A stretch of DNA of 64,000 bases from positions 3,534,001 through 3,598,000 of the forward strand of contig JAUPSS010000002.1 of NCBI GenBank assembly GCA_040285825.1, in the 5' to 3' direction. Of this stretch, positions 29,503 through 41,500 are shown one piece after another (the stretch's first letter is position 1; the number at the start of each line of letters is the position of its first letter). Source of the stretch: Eukaryota sp. TZLM1-RC (lineage: Eukaryota > Metamonada: BaSk clade). Both the position numbers and the translations under genes were made by a program. The notes below the pieces were generated by a model. It had not been told where the DNA came from and did not search any database. It saw nothing but the letters and a program-made list of their open reading frames with translations.

Positions 29503-29749
29503 TGTTTAGGTTATGTATTCAAAAAGAATCAATATTCAATTGTTGGTTTCGTTTTGTGCACATAAAGATGAAATCCACTTTCCTCAATCTTCACCTTAAT
29601 TATAAAATCCACTTACATCACACCACTTCTTTCACCAACACCATTCTTTTTACCAACACTTGCACGGACACTATAATAAAAGATGAATCGATAATATTTT
29701 TTAACTGGAATATTTATTGAGATAAAAAAACCATAAAAATATTTTTTCT
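29503..29749. other. Intergenic
   Basis: Promoter side of the p24 gene, then entry into a retroelement. No motif recognised. Confidence 0.35.
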
Positions 29750-31078
29750 GGTAAGTTGGCTGATAATAATTATGAAACTGTTGAAAAACTGAAAGCGCGT
29801 CATCCAACTGAAAATTTTTGCCCAATTAAGCCGCCAATTTGTGAATATTGGCTCGAAAATCCTTTTCAGGCTCATGAAGTATTCAATGCTATTGCTAAAT
29901 TGCCAAAAGGAAAAGCTGCTGGTCCCTCAGGCATTTCTTTTGATTTGTTAAAAACTGCTTGTAAAAACACTCCAGAAATTTCTACGGATCTTGCCATTTA
30001 TTTTCAAAGTTTAATGTGTTTGAATTATGTTCCTCCACCTGAATTGACTGCTGCCCGGTTAGTTTCGTTAGTTAAACCAGGGAAAAGTGACAAACCTGAT
30101 GGAGTTAGACCAATTGCTATTGGAGAGTCTTTAACCAGGTTGCTTTCTTCTCTTATTTTCAATAGAATTTCTACTAAGGCAAGGGACTATTTGAATCCTT
30201 TTCAATTTGGTATTAAAACTATTGAAGGTGCTTCTGTTGCTTCAATGACTTCAGATATTTTTTCCAATAGTAGACATCAATATAGTTTCAATTTGGACTT
30301 TAAAAATGACTTTAATTTAGTTCAGCGTAATTGTATTTACGATGTCCTTCTTCAAGAATTTCCAGAACTTTCAGCTTATTTTTACTTATTTTATGGAAAA
30401 AAGTCGGACTTAATCTTTGACACCTTTACCCTTGTTCTTCTGGTGTCAAACAAAGTGATCCTTTTGGTCTATTGCTTTTTCGTTTGGCTATTGCTAATAC
30501 TATTGAAACGACCCAGAAAGAATTCCCTGAGTTACGTATTGTTGCTTATATGGATGACATTTCGATTATTGGTTCTTATGAAAGTATTTGTAGGGTTTCT
30601 AAAAACATTGCTGCGAAATACAAAGACATTGGATTAGCCTTGAATCCCGCAAAATGTCTCTTAACTGGAAGAACAAAACAATCTCTATTGATTGATGATG
30701 TTCAAATTTCTTTCATTAATTATGAACAACAAGCGTTCAAGTTTCTTGGATGTTGGTTAGGTAATTTGGATGAAATTTATTCCCAATTGAACAATTTATT
30801 GAAAAACACATCAAACTTTTTAAAAATTTCATTTTCATTTAGTTTTTTATTTTAATTTAGTTATTTATTTTAACTTTATTTCTGGTAAATTCACTCATAT
30901 TTTAAGATCAACTCCTCCTTCAATGTCTCTTGATTTTTGTGGATTTTGTAGACATTGTTGGAGGTAAATGAATGTTTAATTCGAAGTCATGTTTTTTGTT
31001 CTGCTGATTTAGGTGGAATTGGCTTCTCGAAATCTTCGATTCTATGCAAAGCAGCTTTTTCTGAATCTCTTACAGATT
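29750..31078 (+). mobile_element. Non-LTR retroelement, family D, broken
   Basis: RT fragments: GKAAGPSGISFDLLKTA, RPIAIGESLTRLL, FNLDFKNDFN (normally KNAFN), then, in another frame after about 30430, catalytic YMDDISIIGS and FKFLGCWLGNLDEI. Past 30850 only frame-broken remnants (FTHILRST, CKAAF-like). Truncated before the nuclease domain. Confidence 0.8.
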
Positions 31079-31084
31079 TTTTTA

Positions 31085-32118
31085 ATTAATTTTAATTTAT
31101 TGTTAAACTACAGTCTAAAAGTCAATATCTTCAAAACAAGCTTCCACACCATCAAGCCTCATAGCAGCAATGTCTTCTTTATGTGCACAGACAAACATCA
31201 AAACTGTCGAAATCATTTTAGGAATTGATTTGAAAATAGTAAAAACAAAAAGATTTAACCACAAACGATGATCAAAACGCTTATTCATTTTTTACAAGGT
31301 TTTCAAAATCATCAATAAAATTCAAAGCAGTTTTTCCAAGACGACCATAGAACGATATAGCAAATGGGCAAATTTGGTAATCTACATGGAGCACTTAAGA
31401 TGTTTTTCCAATTCCAGGGTCTTTATGACTTCTAGCTCTTCTTTATTGAATTTGAATAGTTTTCAAGGCTATCAAGTGTCTTTTCGGCGGAACCTGAATA
31501 GCAACCAAGAAAGCAGAAACTAGTTGAAGTATAATCAATATATGGAACTTCAAGGGAATTAATTATTAACTTAACATTTTTCCTAGAAACACAAAAACAT
31601 TTTTGAACATTCAAGTCAAGACCTATGGATTGGTATAATGTAGCAGCTTCATTAGCAACTCTATTAATTGTACTTTCTGGACCAATACAAGAAATGTCAT
31701 CCATATAGGCTACCACTTGAAGGTCTGAATTTTCTTCTTTTAATTTTTTCAAAATTGGGTGAATTGCAAGACAAAAAAAGAAAGGACCTAAAGGGTCTCC
31801 TTGTTTAACTCCGGATAAAGAATCAAGATAAAAGGAATCAAAAATTAAATCAGATGAATTACCATAAAACCTATAAAAAAGGTTTCGAGTTCAGGAAAAT
31901 TTGATTTGATTTCTTTCCAAATTGAATCTCTTTTCACTGAATTGAAAGCATTTTTGAAATCAAGATTAAAAATGCAACTATTTTCGTGACAATTGAAAAA
32001 TAGATCAGATGTCAAAGCCGCAACTGAAGCTCCATATATGGTTTTGATTCCATATTGGAATGGAGAAAAGTATTCTTTAGCTTTTGTTGAAACTCGGTTA
32101 AAAATTACTGAAGACATC
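31085..32118 (-). mobile_element. Non-LTR retroelement, family J/D-like, internally deleted
   Basis: The minus strand starts with RT (NRVSTKAKEYFSPFQYGI, FNLDFKNAFNSVKRDSI, YMDDISCIGPEST, FCFLGCYSG). It then jumps, near 31430, to the C-terminal region (ICPFAISFYGRLGKTALNF). The roughly 1.2 kb normally between these parts is missing. It ends at the tail near 31085, tail-to-tail with family D. Confidence 0.7.
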
Positions 32119-32121
32119 AGT

Positions 32122-32294
32122 ATTCAAATACTTTTTCTGCGTGTTGCTTAAGCAGGTTCAATGAGAAAGCAAAAATGATTTTATTACCCTTGTAATATGG
32201 AATTAATACCACTGATGGAGTCTCTTCAGCGATATTTGTTACTGATGTATTATTTCGTCAAAATGAATCCAATGTTTGTACCTCATTGGATTTT
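32122..32294 (+). mobile_element. Family A retroelement, second large copy, left part
   Basis: Matches 9400-9560 (CTGCGTGTTGCTTAAGCAGG etc.) and stops at CATTGGATTTT, where a family B element has inserted. Continues at 34602. Confidence 0.85.
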
Positions 32295-34601
32295 TTTAGG
32301 ATAAATTTATTTTCAACGCTAACAAAACATTAAACAAAAAACTAGAACTCAATATCCTCAATACACGCATCAACATCATCAAATCTTTTAAGCGCACGAT
32401 TTTCATACTCTATTCCTAATTGTAACAGTGCTTTGGTCAACATTTCTGGAATTGCTTTAAGAATACTGAAAACAATTCTATTGTGCCAGAAATTGAAGTT
32501 CAATTCTTTTCCTGCTCTTTCTTTTATTAAACTTCTGAAACCTTCAAGAAATTTAATGCCAGATATTCCAATGTTACCAAAAAGAGAAACAGCAAATGGA
32601 ACCAACTGATACTTAACATGCTCAACACGTCCTAGCTGAGATAAGGGTTCATTGTACTTTTTGATTTTGCTCTTTTCAGCAAAGCAAAGTGGAGTTTCAT
32701 CTCTTTTAGCAAAGTCAATTGCTGAGTCTTTACAAACATCAACAGTGACAACATCAACAACTTTAATAACACCATCAGACGCAGGGGTAATTAAATCAGC
32801 ACGGCGTTTCCCAAAAGTATTTTCATTTTCATTTTCAGATGACAACCTTCGCACAAGTGGTTCAACAAAAGCTTCAATGTGATGGCTTTTGCACATAGCG
32901 TATAGTTGGTCTCTAACAGCATCGTGAACAACTGAGCGATATGTAATATTAAATTTGCAATTAAATAAATGATTCAGATTAATGAGATGACCACAACGAC
33001 AAATCAAATCATTTGGCACACTACATGGCCACAGGAAACACCTCATCCTGAAGGCAGTTGTCCATTGATGATCATTTAATAATAGACCATATACATTTGG
33101 AATCTGGGAAATAAGACAACTTGAGCTACTATCCTTGAGGTCAATTAAAAAGTTTGCAAAAACGGGATTCTTTTCTTTAGCCAAGCTAAGACGAACAGTG
33201 AAATCCAAGTTTTCAAAAACTTTTAATATCTTTTTCTGCAATTTAGCATATGCAAATTTCAAGGAAATCAAACTCCTGGGTGGAATTTCTTGAATATCAG
33301 CAGGAAAGCATTTGGACCATATGTGAGGAGAGATGCATTCAATTTCACTCTGCAAGGACACTAAATAGTCACTAACACAACATTCTATCAAATGCTGGTT
33401 TTCAGGAAAACGTTTCAAAAATTCAAAAACGAAATTTTTTTCCTCCACCGATGAATGCGGCTTTACACAAATAATTTGATTTGTGAAAATCCAGGCCTCC
33501 CAATTCTGTGCTACAAAAAAATATGACTACGTAAAAAGAAGAATCAATATCGAGCAAATTAGCCAAAAATTTTGTTCTTAATTCATTAAAAATTCTGCAA
33601 AATTCGAGAGAAATAGATGGTGATGTTGATCGTAAAATATGAGTAAATTTCCCTGAATAACAAATTCTGAGGAAGAAAAATTTAAGATGTTTTTCAATAT
33701 TTAAATCTGAAAGAACCATCAATTCTTCTTCAAAATTATCCAAAAGAGAGGAAAGTTGATTTCGAATTTCATCAAAGTTGCCTAAATAACAACCTAAAAA
33801 AACGAAATCCTGATTCAAAATAATTGATAAAAGGAACACTTTGATCATCAATAATGAAATCAGCAGGCTCTCTACCAATCAATAAACATTTGGAAATATT
33901 TAGAGAAAGACCAATTTCATAATAGCGCTGTTGAACAATTTCAGCAATTGTTCTCAATGAATCAATTGGACCAATTATTGATATGTCATCCATATAAGCA
34001 GTTATATGAACATCTGGAAATTCTTGTTTTAATTCACACATTAAAGGATGGATAGCAAGACAGAAAAAGAAAGGACCTAATGGATCACCTTGTTTGACAC
34101 CAGATGATGATATTAGATTGAATTCCTCATAAACAAGAGTCGATTGCGAGCCATAAAAATTGTAAAAAAACGACTCAGCTTCTGGAAAATGAGTTTGAAG
34201 CAAGGGCAAGATGGACGACCTCTTCACTGCATTGAAAGCGTTTTTAAAATCTAAATTGAAAATATAATTCGAAGTATTGGAATTAAAAAAGACATCAGAA
34301 GAGAGTGCTGCAGAAGATGCACCATCAACTGTTTTAATTCCAAATTGGAAAGGACTAAAAAAATCTTTAGCTTTTTTACCAATCCTGCCAAACACAGCTG
34401 AAGCAAGAATACGAGACAAAGATTCACCAATTGCAATTGGCCTTATTTTTGATTCATTCTTTTTTAAAGCAATTAAGCGTGAACTTGTCATTTCAGATGG
34501 AAGCTTGATTTTTAATGTTAAAATTTTGTTGAAAAAGAAAACCAAATCATCAATACATTCAGAACATTGGTTTATCGTGGATTTTAACATGTCAAAAGTG
34601 A
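32295..34601 (-). mobile_element. Family B retroelement nested in family A copy 2
   Basis: 2.3 kb on the minus strand in three overlapping frames (34605-33772, 33878-33423, 33448-32342). RT: RPIAIGESLSRILASAVFGR, FNLDFKNAFNAVKRSS, SSSGVKQGDPLGPFFF, YMDDISIIGPIDS. C-terminal part: finger CRCGHLINLNHLFNC, then RADLITPASDGVIKVVDV (nuclease core). Ends DDVDACIEDIEF. Flanked by a 12-bp direct repeat TCATTGGATTTT (32283-32294 and 34602-34613), the target-site duplication. Two frameshifts, otherwise well preserved; the N-terminus is truncated. Confidence 0.85.
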
Positions 34602-35742
34602 TCATTGGATTTTAGTAATGCCTTCAATTCACTCAGTCGTCAAAGTATCCATGGTGCTTTATTGCAATATATGCCTGGATCAATGTCGTATTTTCAATCA
34701 ACATATAGCACATATTCTAATTTACATTTTGGTGATAGCATTTTGAGTTCATCAAGTGGTGTAAAGCAAGGAGATCCGTTAGAACCTCTTTTGTTTTGTT
34801 TGGCCATTCATCCTATTTTATTGCAAATTTAAGAGATGTTTCCTTCGCTAAAAATGATTGCATATATGGATGATGTTGTGCTTATTGGTGATTTAAATAT
34901 TGTGAAACAAGCAACTGTATGTTTTAAAGAATTATTTACCAAAATTGGTCTCCCACTTAATTTACTTAAATGTATTTTGTTTTCGAATTCTCCAGTTTCC
35001 ACAATAGTTGATGGTATTGAAATTCAAGCCAAATTATATTCAATTGATGCTATTCGTCATTTGGGTTCGTTTTTAGGAAATAATGATGAAATTACCAACA
35101 AATTGTTTGAAAAGTTGAACTCAATTTCTGAACAAATTGACCGAATGATGAATTTAGATTTACAAAAACACATCAAATTTACCATTATAAGACTGTGTTT
35201 TGGTTTAATGATAGTCGTCCCATTAGTTATGATTTAATTTAATCAAGTGTGCAAATTCAATAAATATATTTTCCAATTTTAATCAAATATTTCGATCTAC
35301 AAATCCTCTTGTCACTAGACGTTTGGCTCAGAAGTTTAATGAATTACGTGCAAAAGTTCTGTCACAATTACTGGGATGTAAAATGTTCCAAATTCAAGAT
35401 CATGCTTACCTTAGTCCACATTATGGCGGTTTCGGGTGGACGAAGGCTTCTATTCTTACCTCGTGTGCTTTTGTTGGTGGATGCAGAAACGCAATCTTTG
35501 AGTTTTCCTTAAGATTTGCAGATTGGGAAGATTTATTGATGGCAACGCAAAGTTCCACTGTTTTTGCTCTAAATGAAGAAATTTCAAAAATTAATGCAGA
35601 AAAATGGGGTCGATGTTTTCCCCAATCATTTAATGGCAATATTCCAGAAAAGAGTGTTTTAAATTTGAAGTACACTCTTCGAACATTACTGAAACGATTG
35701 ACTGGAATGTATAAAAATGATCTTTATAATAATATATGCACT
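34602..35742 (+). mobile_element. Family A retroelement, second large copy, right part
   Basis: Resumes at the base where the left part stopped: DFSNAFNSLSRQSIHG, GVKQGDPLEPL, a stop near 34830, YMDDVVLIGD, RHLGSFLGNNDEI. Carries its own 65-bp insertion (35202-35266) and ends at about 35742, joined to the AlbA_2-gene fragment. Confidence 0.85.
35202..35266 (+). mobile_element. Minimal family A 3'-end insertion (about 65 bp)
   Basis: Within the A copy, GACTGTGTTTT is interrupted by the last bases of family A itself (stop, GTCGTCCCATTAGTTATGA, GTGTGCAAATTCAATAAAT); the host sequence resumes at CCAATTTTAATC. An extreme 5' truncation of an A element inserted in another A element. Confidence 0.75.
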
Positions 35743-36473
35743 TCATAATTAACGATCCCTTGCCAAATCTGCCAGAGAGGATCGTTTCTGGAAAGTCTTT
35801 GCTGCACTTCATAATTCTCCACAACAATGGACTTCTTTGGCCAACAAATCTACTGCCTCGTCGTATCTTATCATTGGTGTTGATGAAGAAGAAACTGCTA
35901 ATCCAGAGTACCCCTGCTCTGCTTTTAAAAGTGATCTACGTTCTGTTTTCCACTTTCTTAAAGGAAGTGAAGACCTACCACCTCACATCCATTTAGATAA
36001 TTCTGTATCTGATGATAAGACCTTCTCCCCATTACTTGCATCAATTTTTAAGTGTATTCCCAGTGTTGTTTTCCACCCATTATTTAGTGTCGATATTGGG
36101 GACGAATCAGGCCAAATCAAAAACAAACAAAGAAGAATGGTTTTTTTACTTGAAGTTTGCTGTGGATTGGATTTGCTGCATTATAAAAATGAGATATGGG
36201 TTAGAAACGGAACAGCTTGTTCAAAATATGACGATTTAGCCGTCGCACAGCAACTTTCTGTTGTTCAAAAGTTTCCATCTCGTGATTGCTTTTCTTTTCT
36301 TCCTCGTGTTGCTGTTGTTTTTAATTCAGCCACTTGTTTTTCCAATGATTGCTACTTTAGCTTGTTGGATAACTTCGTTTCTTTGCCTTGGAAATTTGTT
36401 ATTGATGTTGCCCCAACTGCTATGCTTAGCTGTCCACCTAATGTGTTTTATAAACATGTGCCAGAACTTCAGG
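35743..36473 (+). pseudogene. Truncated copy (c) of the AlbA_2/STAND-like gene, inverted
   Basis: Plus-strand copy of codons about 26-268 of the gene at 38515-41871 (KSAREDRFWKVFAALHNSP, ASSYLIIGVDEEE). Lacks the start, has a 13-bp deletion near 36358, and is cut at both sides. More diverged than copy b. Confidence 0.85.
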
Positions 36474-37245
36474 TTGTCCTTGGCAAAGAGTAGCAATCAT
36501 TGGAAAAACAAGTGGCTGAATTAAAAACAACAGCAACACGAGGAAGAAAAGAAAAGCAATCACGAGATGGAAACTTTTGAACAACAGAAAGTTGCTGTGC
36601 GACGGCTAAATCGTCAAATTTTGAACAAGTTGTTCCGTTTCTAACCCATATATCATTTTTATAATACAGCAAATCCAATCCACAGCAAATTTCGAGTAAA
36701 AAAACCATTCTTCTTTGTTTGTTTTTGATCCGGCCTGATTCGTCCCCAATATCGACACTAAATAATGGGTGGAAAACAACACTGGGAATACACTTAAAAA
36801 TTGATGCAAGTAATGGGGAGAAGGTCTTATCATCAGATACAGAATTATCTAAATGGATGTGAGGTGGTAGGTCTTCACTTCCTTTAAGAAAGTGGAAAAC
36901 AGAACGTAGATCACTTTTAAAAGCAGAGCAGGGGTACTCTGGATTAGCAGTTTCTTCTTCATCAACACCAATGATAAGATACGACGAGGCAGTAGATTTG
37001 TTGGCCAAAGAAGTCCATTGTTGTGGAGAATTATGAAGTGCAGCAAAGACTTTCCAGAAACGATCCTCTCTGGCAGATTTGGCAAGGGATCGTTTTAGAT
37101 CATGAACATTACTCTCTTCACCACTAGAGATGAGGTCAAGGGTAAAGTCTATTGTGGACTGACTCATGAGGGTTCTATTAGCAAATAGTTCTAGTAGGAC
37201 AAATTCTGACTTCCCAACTCTGTATGCTTGTGTCTTTGCACTCAT
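36474..37245 (-). pseudogene. Truncated copy (b) of the AlbA_2/STAND-like gene
   Basis: Minus strand, nearly identical to codons 1 to about 230 of the gene at 38515-41871, plus 26 extra N-terminal codons (MSAKTQAYRVGKSEFVLLEL) that are open here but interrupted by TAA at codon 6 in the long copy. The 3' side is fused to copy c in inverted orientation. The upstream DNA (37246-37632) is also duplicated from 41872-42333. Probably not functional, although it could encode a short AlbA_2-like protein. Confidence 0.8.
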
Positions 37246-37632
37246 TTTAATCTCTTTTCCTACAAGACATCATTCTTTTGAGGACGCCACAGTCAGATTA
37301 CTTGATGATTTTCCTACTTTGTGAACAACCTCAGTGATCAGTATCAGCCAATTTTCTCACTTCTCAAATTCAGTTGCACAGCACTCCCTCATGACATACT
37401 TCTGGTCTGATGTTTGTGAACAGTATTCAGTTTATCTTTCGTTGTGAGTATCTCGTGTATTTGCTTGAATAATAATCCGATCAATTACCTTATCATTTGA
37501 ATTTCTCGCACCACACTGGAAACTTCAAATGAGCCTCAGAAAATCGTATCAAAAACGATAATCTTACACTTACAGCAATGCATTTATTAGTTTACAAAAT
37601 TCAATTGTATACTTCTTGATTTTTCACTATTT

Positions 37633-38386
37633 TTTTTAATTTTTATTTATTTCAATATAAACAAACTATACGACCAGGTAAAAATTCTATGTCTTCATAA
37701 CCCAAATCAGCCAAGAAGAATTGACTGGAGGTTTTTCTTTCATAAACGCGTCCAAGAGATAACAAAGCTGAAGATAATAAGGGAATAACACTTTCGAAAA
37801 TTGAAAATACAATTCTATTTTGCCCAAAACTCTTGTCAAAAACTCTTCCAGTACGTTGTTTCACAATTTCAACAAAATCATCCAGAAAGGACAAAGCAAG
37901 AGGTCCATGCGTGCCATGAAGAAAAAACTGCAAACGGACAGAGGACATAATGAGTATGCGATTCTGCATTCAAGGATAACATTTTTGCTTTATATTTGTC
38001 AATTTTGTTATTTTCGGAAACAGTTAAGGGGTCTCTATATTTTGATTGAGCCATTTGAATAACAGAATCATTACAGACATCAGTGGATATCACATCTGTA
38101 ACAATGGAAGTACCTTCAAGACCTTCAAGCATTAAATTACGTCTATTTCGACCAAACGAATTCAAAGTATCTTCATCAACCAGACGGGAAAGTAATGGTT
38201 CTAAATAGGAAACAATTTTATGTGATTTTGGCATACAATAGAGTTGATCTCTTACTGCATCATGAACTTTTGAGCGGAAAATAATAAAATGTTTACAATT
38301 GAATAAAGGATTTGGAGAAATTTTTGATCCACATTTACAAATAAAATTATGAGGCACGTTATCAGGCCAAATAAAGCAACGAAGGC
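37633..38386 (-). mobile_element. Non-LTR retroelement, family H, 5'-truncated
   Basis: Minus strand: finger ICKCGSKISPNPLFNCKHF, VHDAVRDQLYCM, FGRNRRNLMLEGLEGTS (nuclease core altered), a frameshift near 37920, then QNRIVFSIFESVIPLL and LADLGYEDIEFLPG. Related copy at 52340-53208. Confidence 0.75.
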
Positions 38387-38490
38387 TGTGAGTTGGTTCA
38401 GTAATAGTGACGCTTGTTTGGAGGATATTGAATTCTAGATAGTTTTTTTATCTCAATAAATGTGGAGCTGGTTTAAAAAAAATCAATAAA
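38387..38490 (+). mobile_element. Retroelement 3' tail, family B'
   Basis: AGTGACGCTTGTTTGGAGG and following ATTGAATTCTAGA match the end of the element at 54075-54165. Solo tail placed head-to-head with family H. Confidence 0.7.
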
Positions 38491-38514
38491 TATATATTTA
38501 TGTAAATGACAACA

Positions 38515-41500
38515 CTATAATAATGCTACCACCCACTGAGAATCATTGTTATTAGCAGATGTGAAACAACAATAACAATCTTCAAAAGTCCATAAATCAG
38601 TGCTATCAATGACACCTCCGTCCTCTGAAGAGAAGACAAAACCATTCTCTGTTTTTGTTAAAATTAAAAAACGAGCTGTGTTAGAAACATTTGAAGGAGT
38701 TTCGGTCAACTGACTGAATGTAACAAAAACCCAAGGGAACTTAAGCTGCAACTGATTAATGGCAAAGCAAATCAAATACCGTAATCCCAAAACTTGATTG
38801 ATGAATGACTCCATATGTTCCTTGAAATCGGCATTTAAGTCAGAAAACTGTTGCATCATGGAATTAAAAAACCTTCGCAAAACAGAAACTTCTTCTACAA
38901 AGTTCTGACCCTCTTTCAGAAAATCGTCTAAGGACGTGTTAGTAATATGAGACCACTGTATAAGGAAACGAAACACTGAAAACAATGTCCTGGTGATCTC
39001 ATGAAAGGTAGACAATTCAGGAGTTGAGCAGCCACACAAGGTTTTTGATTCTTGCAGTTGTGGAAGAATACATTTCTCCTTGATTAGATTACACATAAAA
39101 CAGAAAACTAATGTATTACTTGTTTGTTGACTGGAAAAAAGATCAACAAGCTGCTTCCACAGAATTGTCGACTTGTTACGAAGAGAAGAAGCGTTTCCGA
39201 AAAGATGAACGAAAAAATCAATATCAATTTGGAAATTAAGTTCATCAATAGGAAACGGTTTATCATTACTAGACACAAAATAGAAGGCGGATAGAAGACC
39301 ATGTTTTGCAAAACTGTTGGTTGGATCTCTCGTCAAAGCATCAGAATAGCAATCAATAACATTTAACATTGGTTCATTCTCGTATAGCGCAGAACTATGA
39401 CAATACCGATATCGAAAAACATCTCCAAGTTCTGTGAAAACAAAGCTCAAGAGCTTGGATGACACATTGTGACTAGCAGACACCACATTGTGAAGGGATA
39501 AATCAAACTTGGAAATAAAATCATCAACAACCACTAAGTAGCGGTCACGATCTGCAGCAAGCAAACACTTCAGCAAGACACATAAAAGACGAGTAGATAA
39601 CAATCGTGTTCCAAGCTTCTGACAATTCAATTGATCTTGGAGCTGTAACAAGATCTCCAAAAAAGCATGGGAAAGTTTCACAGAAAGAGACTTTGCAGTA
39701 CGGCAAAACAAACACAATGTCAGAACGACACCCTCAATTGTTTCCAGCACAAATTCAGGGCCATATTGAAATGAAGTGGTTACAAGATGCTCCAATAGAA
39801 ATTTAATAATATCCAGTATTCGTTGGTTGAGTTCCTGCTGGTTGAGAGGAGTCCAAACGCATTTACTAATGCGATTAGTAGTGACAAAATCAGCAACATA
39901 TTGGTTGATGAAGAACTTGTTGTCATTTCTCAGAATTAGTTTTCCAAGTGATGGATGATCAGCTGTAATGTTCTTCAAGTCAGAAAACTCAATTCTATGC
40001 TCAGAACAGAAAGCATGTACACAGCGTATCAGAAATTCGTTGTAGGTCATGAATTCTTCTGATAACTCCTGAACTTTGACAGGTCTTTTAAAATATTGAT
40101 TGATGAGATGACAAACACTCTCTTTAAGTTTAGACGTTTGTCTTTGAAACACAAGAACACCGACATAAAGAAAAAGAGAGTCTTTGTAACACGAAACACT
40201 GTCAAGTGTAGCTAGGTTGAATCTTTGACAAAGCCTGACAAGGTTCTCATCAAAATTACTACTGAAACCTGGAATAACATAAGGATCATAAAAATACTTC
40301 CAGAAAGAAAGTTCCATATTCCCATCTGTTGCAACAAATGATTGTTGGAATCTTTCAGACAGAAGATTGGCATCATACTTAGAACCCACAATGAAGTTCC
40401 TCACAACAAAAAGAAGTTTGGAGGGCTTTGAAAGCGAATCCCGAGTTTGATATTCCAAAATTTCTTTAACCAAATTTTTTCGAGAGATTCCATCAATAAA
40501 AATAATCATGTTGTCAATAGTGGAACTCAAAATCGAAGATACTGCATCTTTCTGTTTTTCTCTAGAGTCTGCAGTAATGACAAAGGATGTGTAACGACTC
40601 TGTTTTCCAATTTTTGCCAATGATGCCAGCAAAGCAGTATGACAACCATTACAGGGTTCACTTTTTAAAACTTCAAAAACTCCGACCTTCCATCTATCTT
40701 GATTGAATACAGCTTCGAATTTCGACTCTAAAGAAATCACTCCATAATGACTGGGAATCACACAGTCATTTCCAAACAAAGATAAATGTGGTTTGTCACC
40801 AGAAAGGAAGTTTTCAAAATGTTTGGAGAGCTCATCCTCAGAGCTACCACGGAAAGGCAACTGCGAAAAAGAAGACTCAGTGGAGTTCCCTTGAAAACCA
40901 AACCGATAACAAATATTAGGACGATAGAAAGAACACCAAGAGAGAATTGAGAGATCTAGGCTACCATTACAGGAGATAAGTGGAATATCGAGAGCAAAAG
41001 AGATGACACCTTGCTTCTGTATGCCAAGTGTATTGAGATAGTTAGTAAAAGCATCTTCAGAAAAGTGAAGTTCTGGCACATGTTTATAAAACACATTAGG
41101 TGGACAACTAAGCATAGCAGTTGGGGCAACATCAATAACAAATTTCCAAGGCAAAGAAACGAAGTTATCCAACAAGGTTGTCCTTGGCAAAGAGTAGCAA
41201 TCATTGGAAAAACAAGTGGCTGAATTAAAAACAACAGCAACACGAGGAAGAAAAGAAAAACAATCACGAGATGGAAACTTTTGAACAACAGAAAGTTGCT
41301 GTGCAACGGCTAAATCGTCAAATTTTGAACAAGTTGTTCCGTTTCTAACCCATATCTCATTTTTATAATACAGCAAATCCAATCCACAGCAAATTTCGAG
41401 TAAAAAAACCATTCTTCTTTGTTTGTTTTTGACCCGGCCTGATTCGTCCCCAATATCGACACTAAATAATGGGTGGAAAACAACACTGGGAATACACTTA

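Noticed and set aside
36469-37245. The 258-codon frame as an independent functional gene
   Set aside because: It is a near-identical truncated copy of the long gene, fused to an inverted fragment; kept as a pseudogene.
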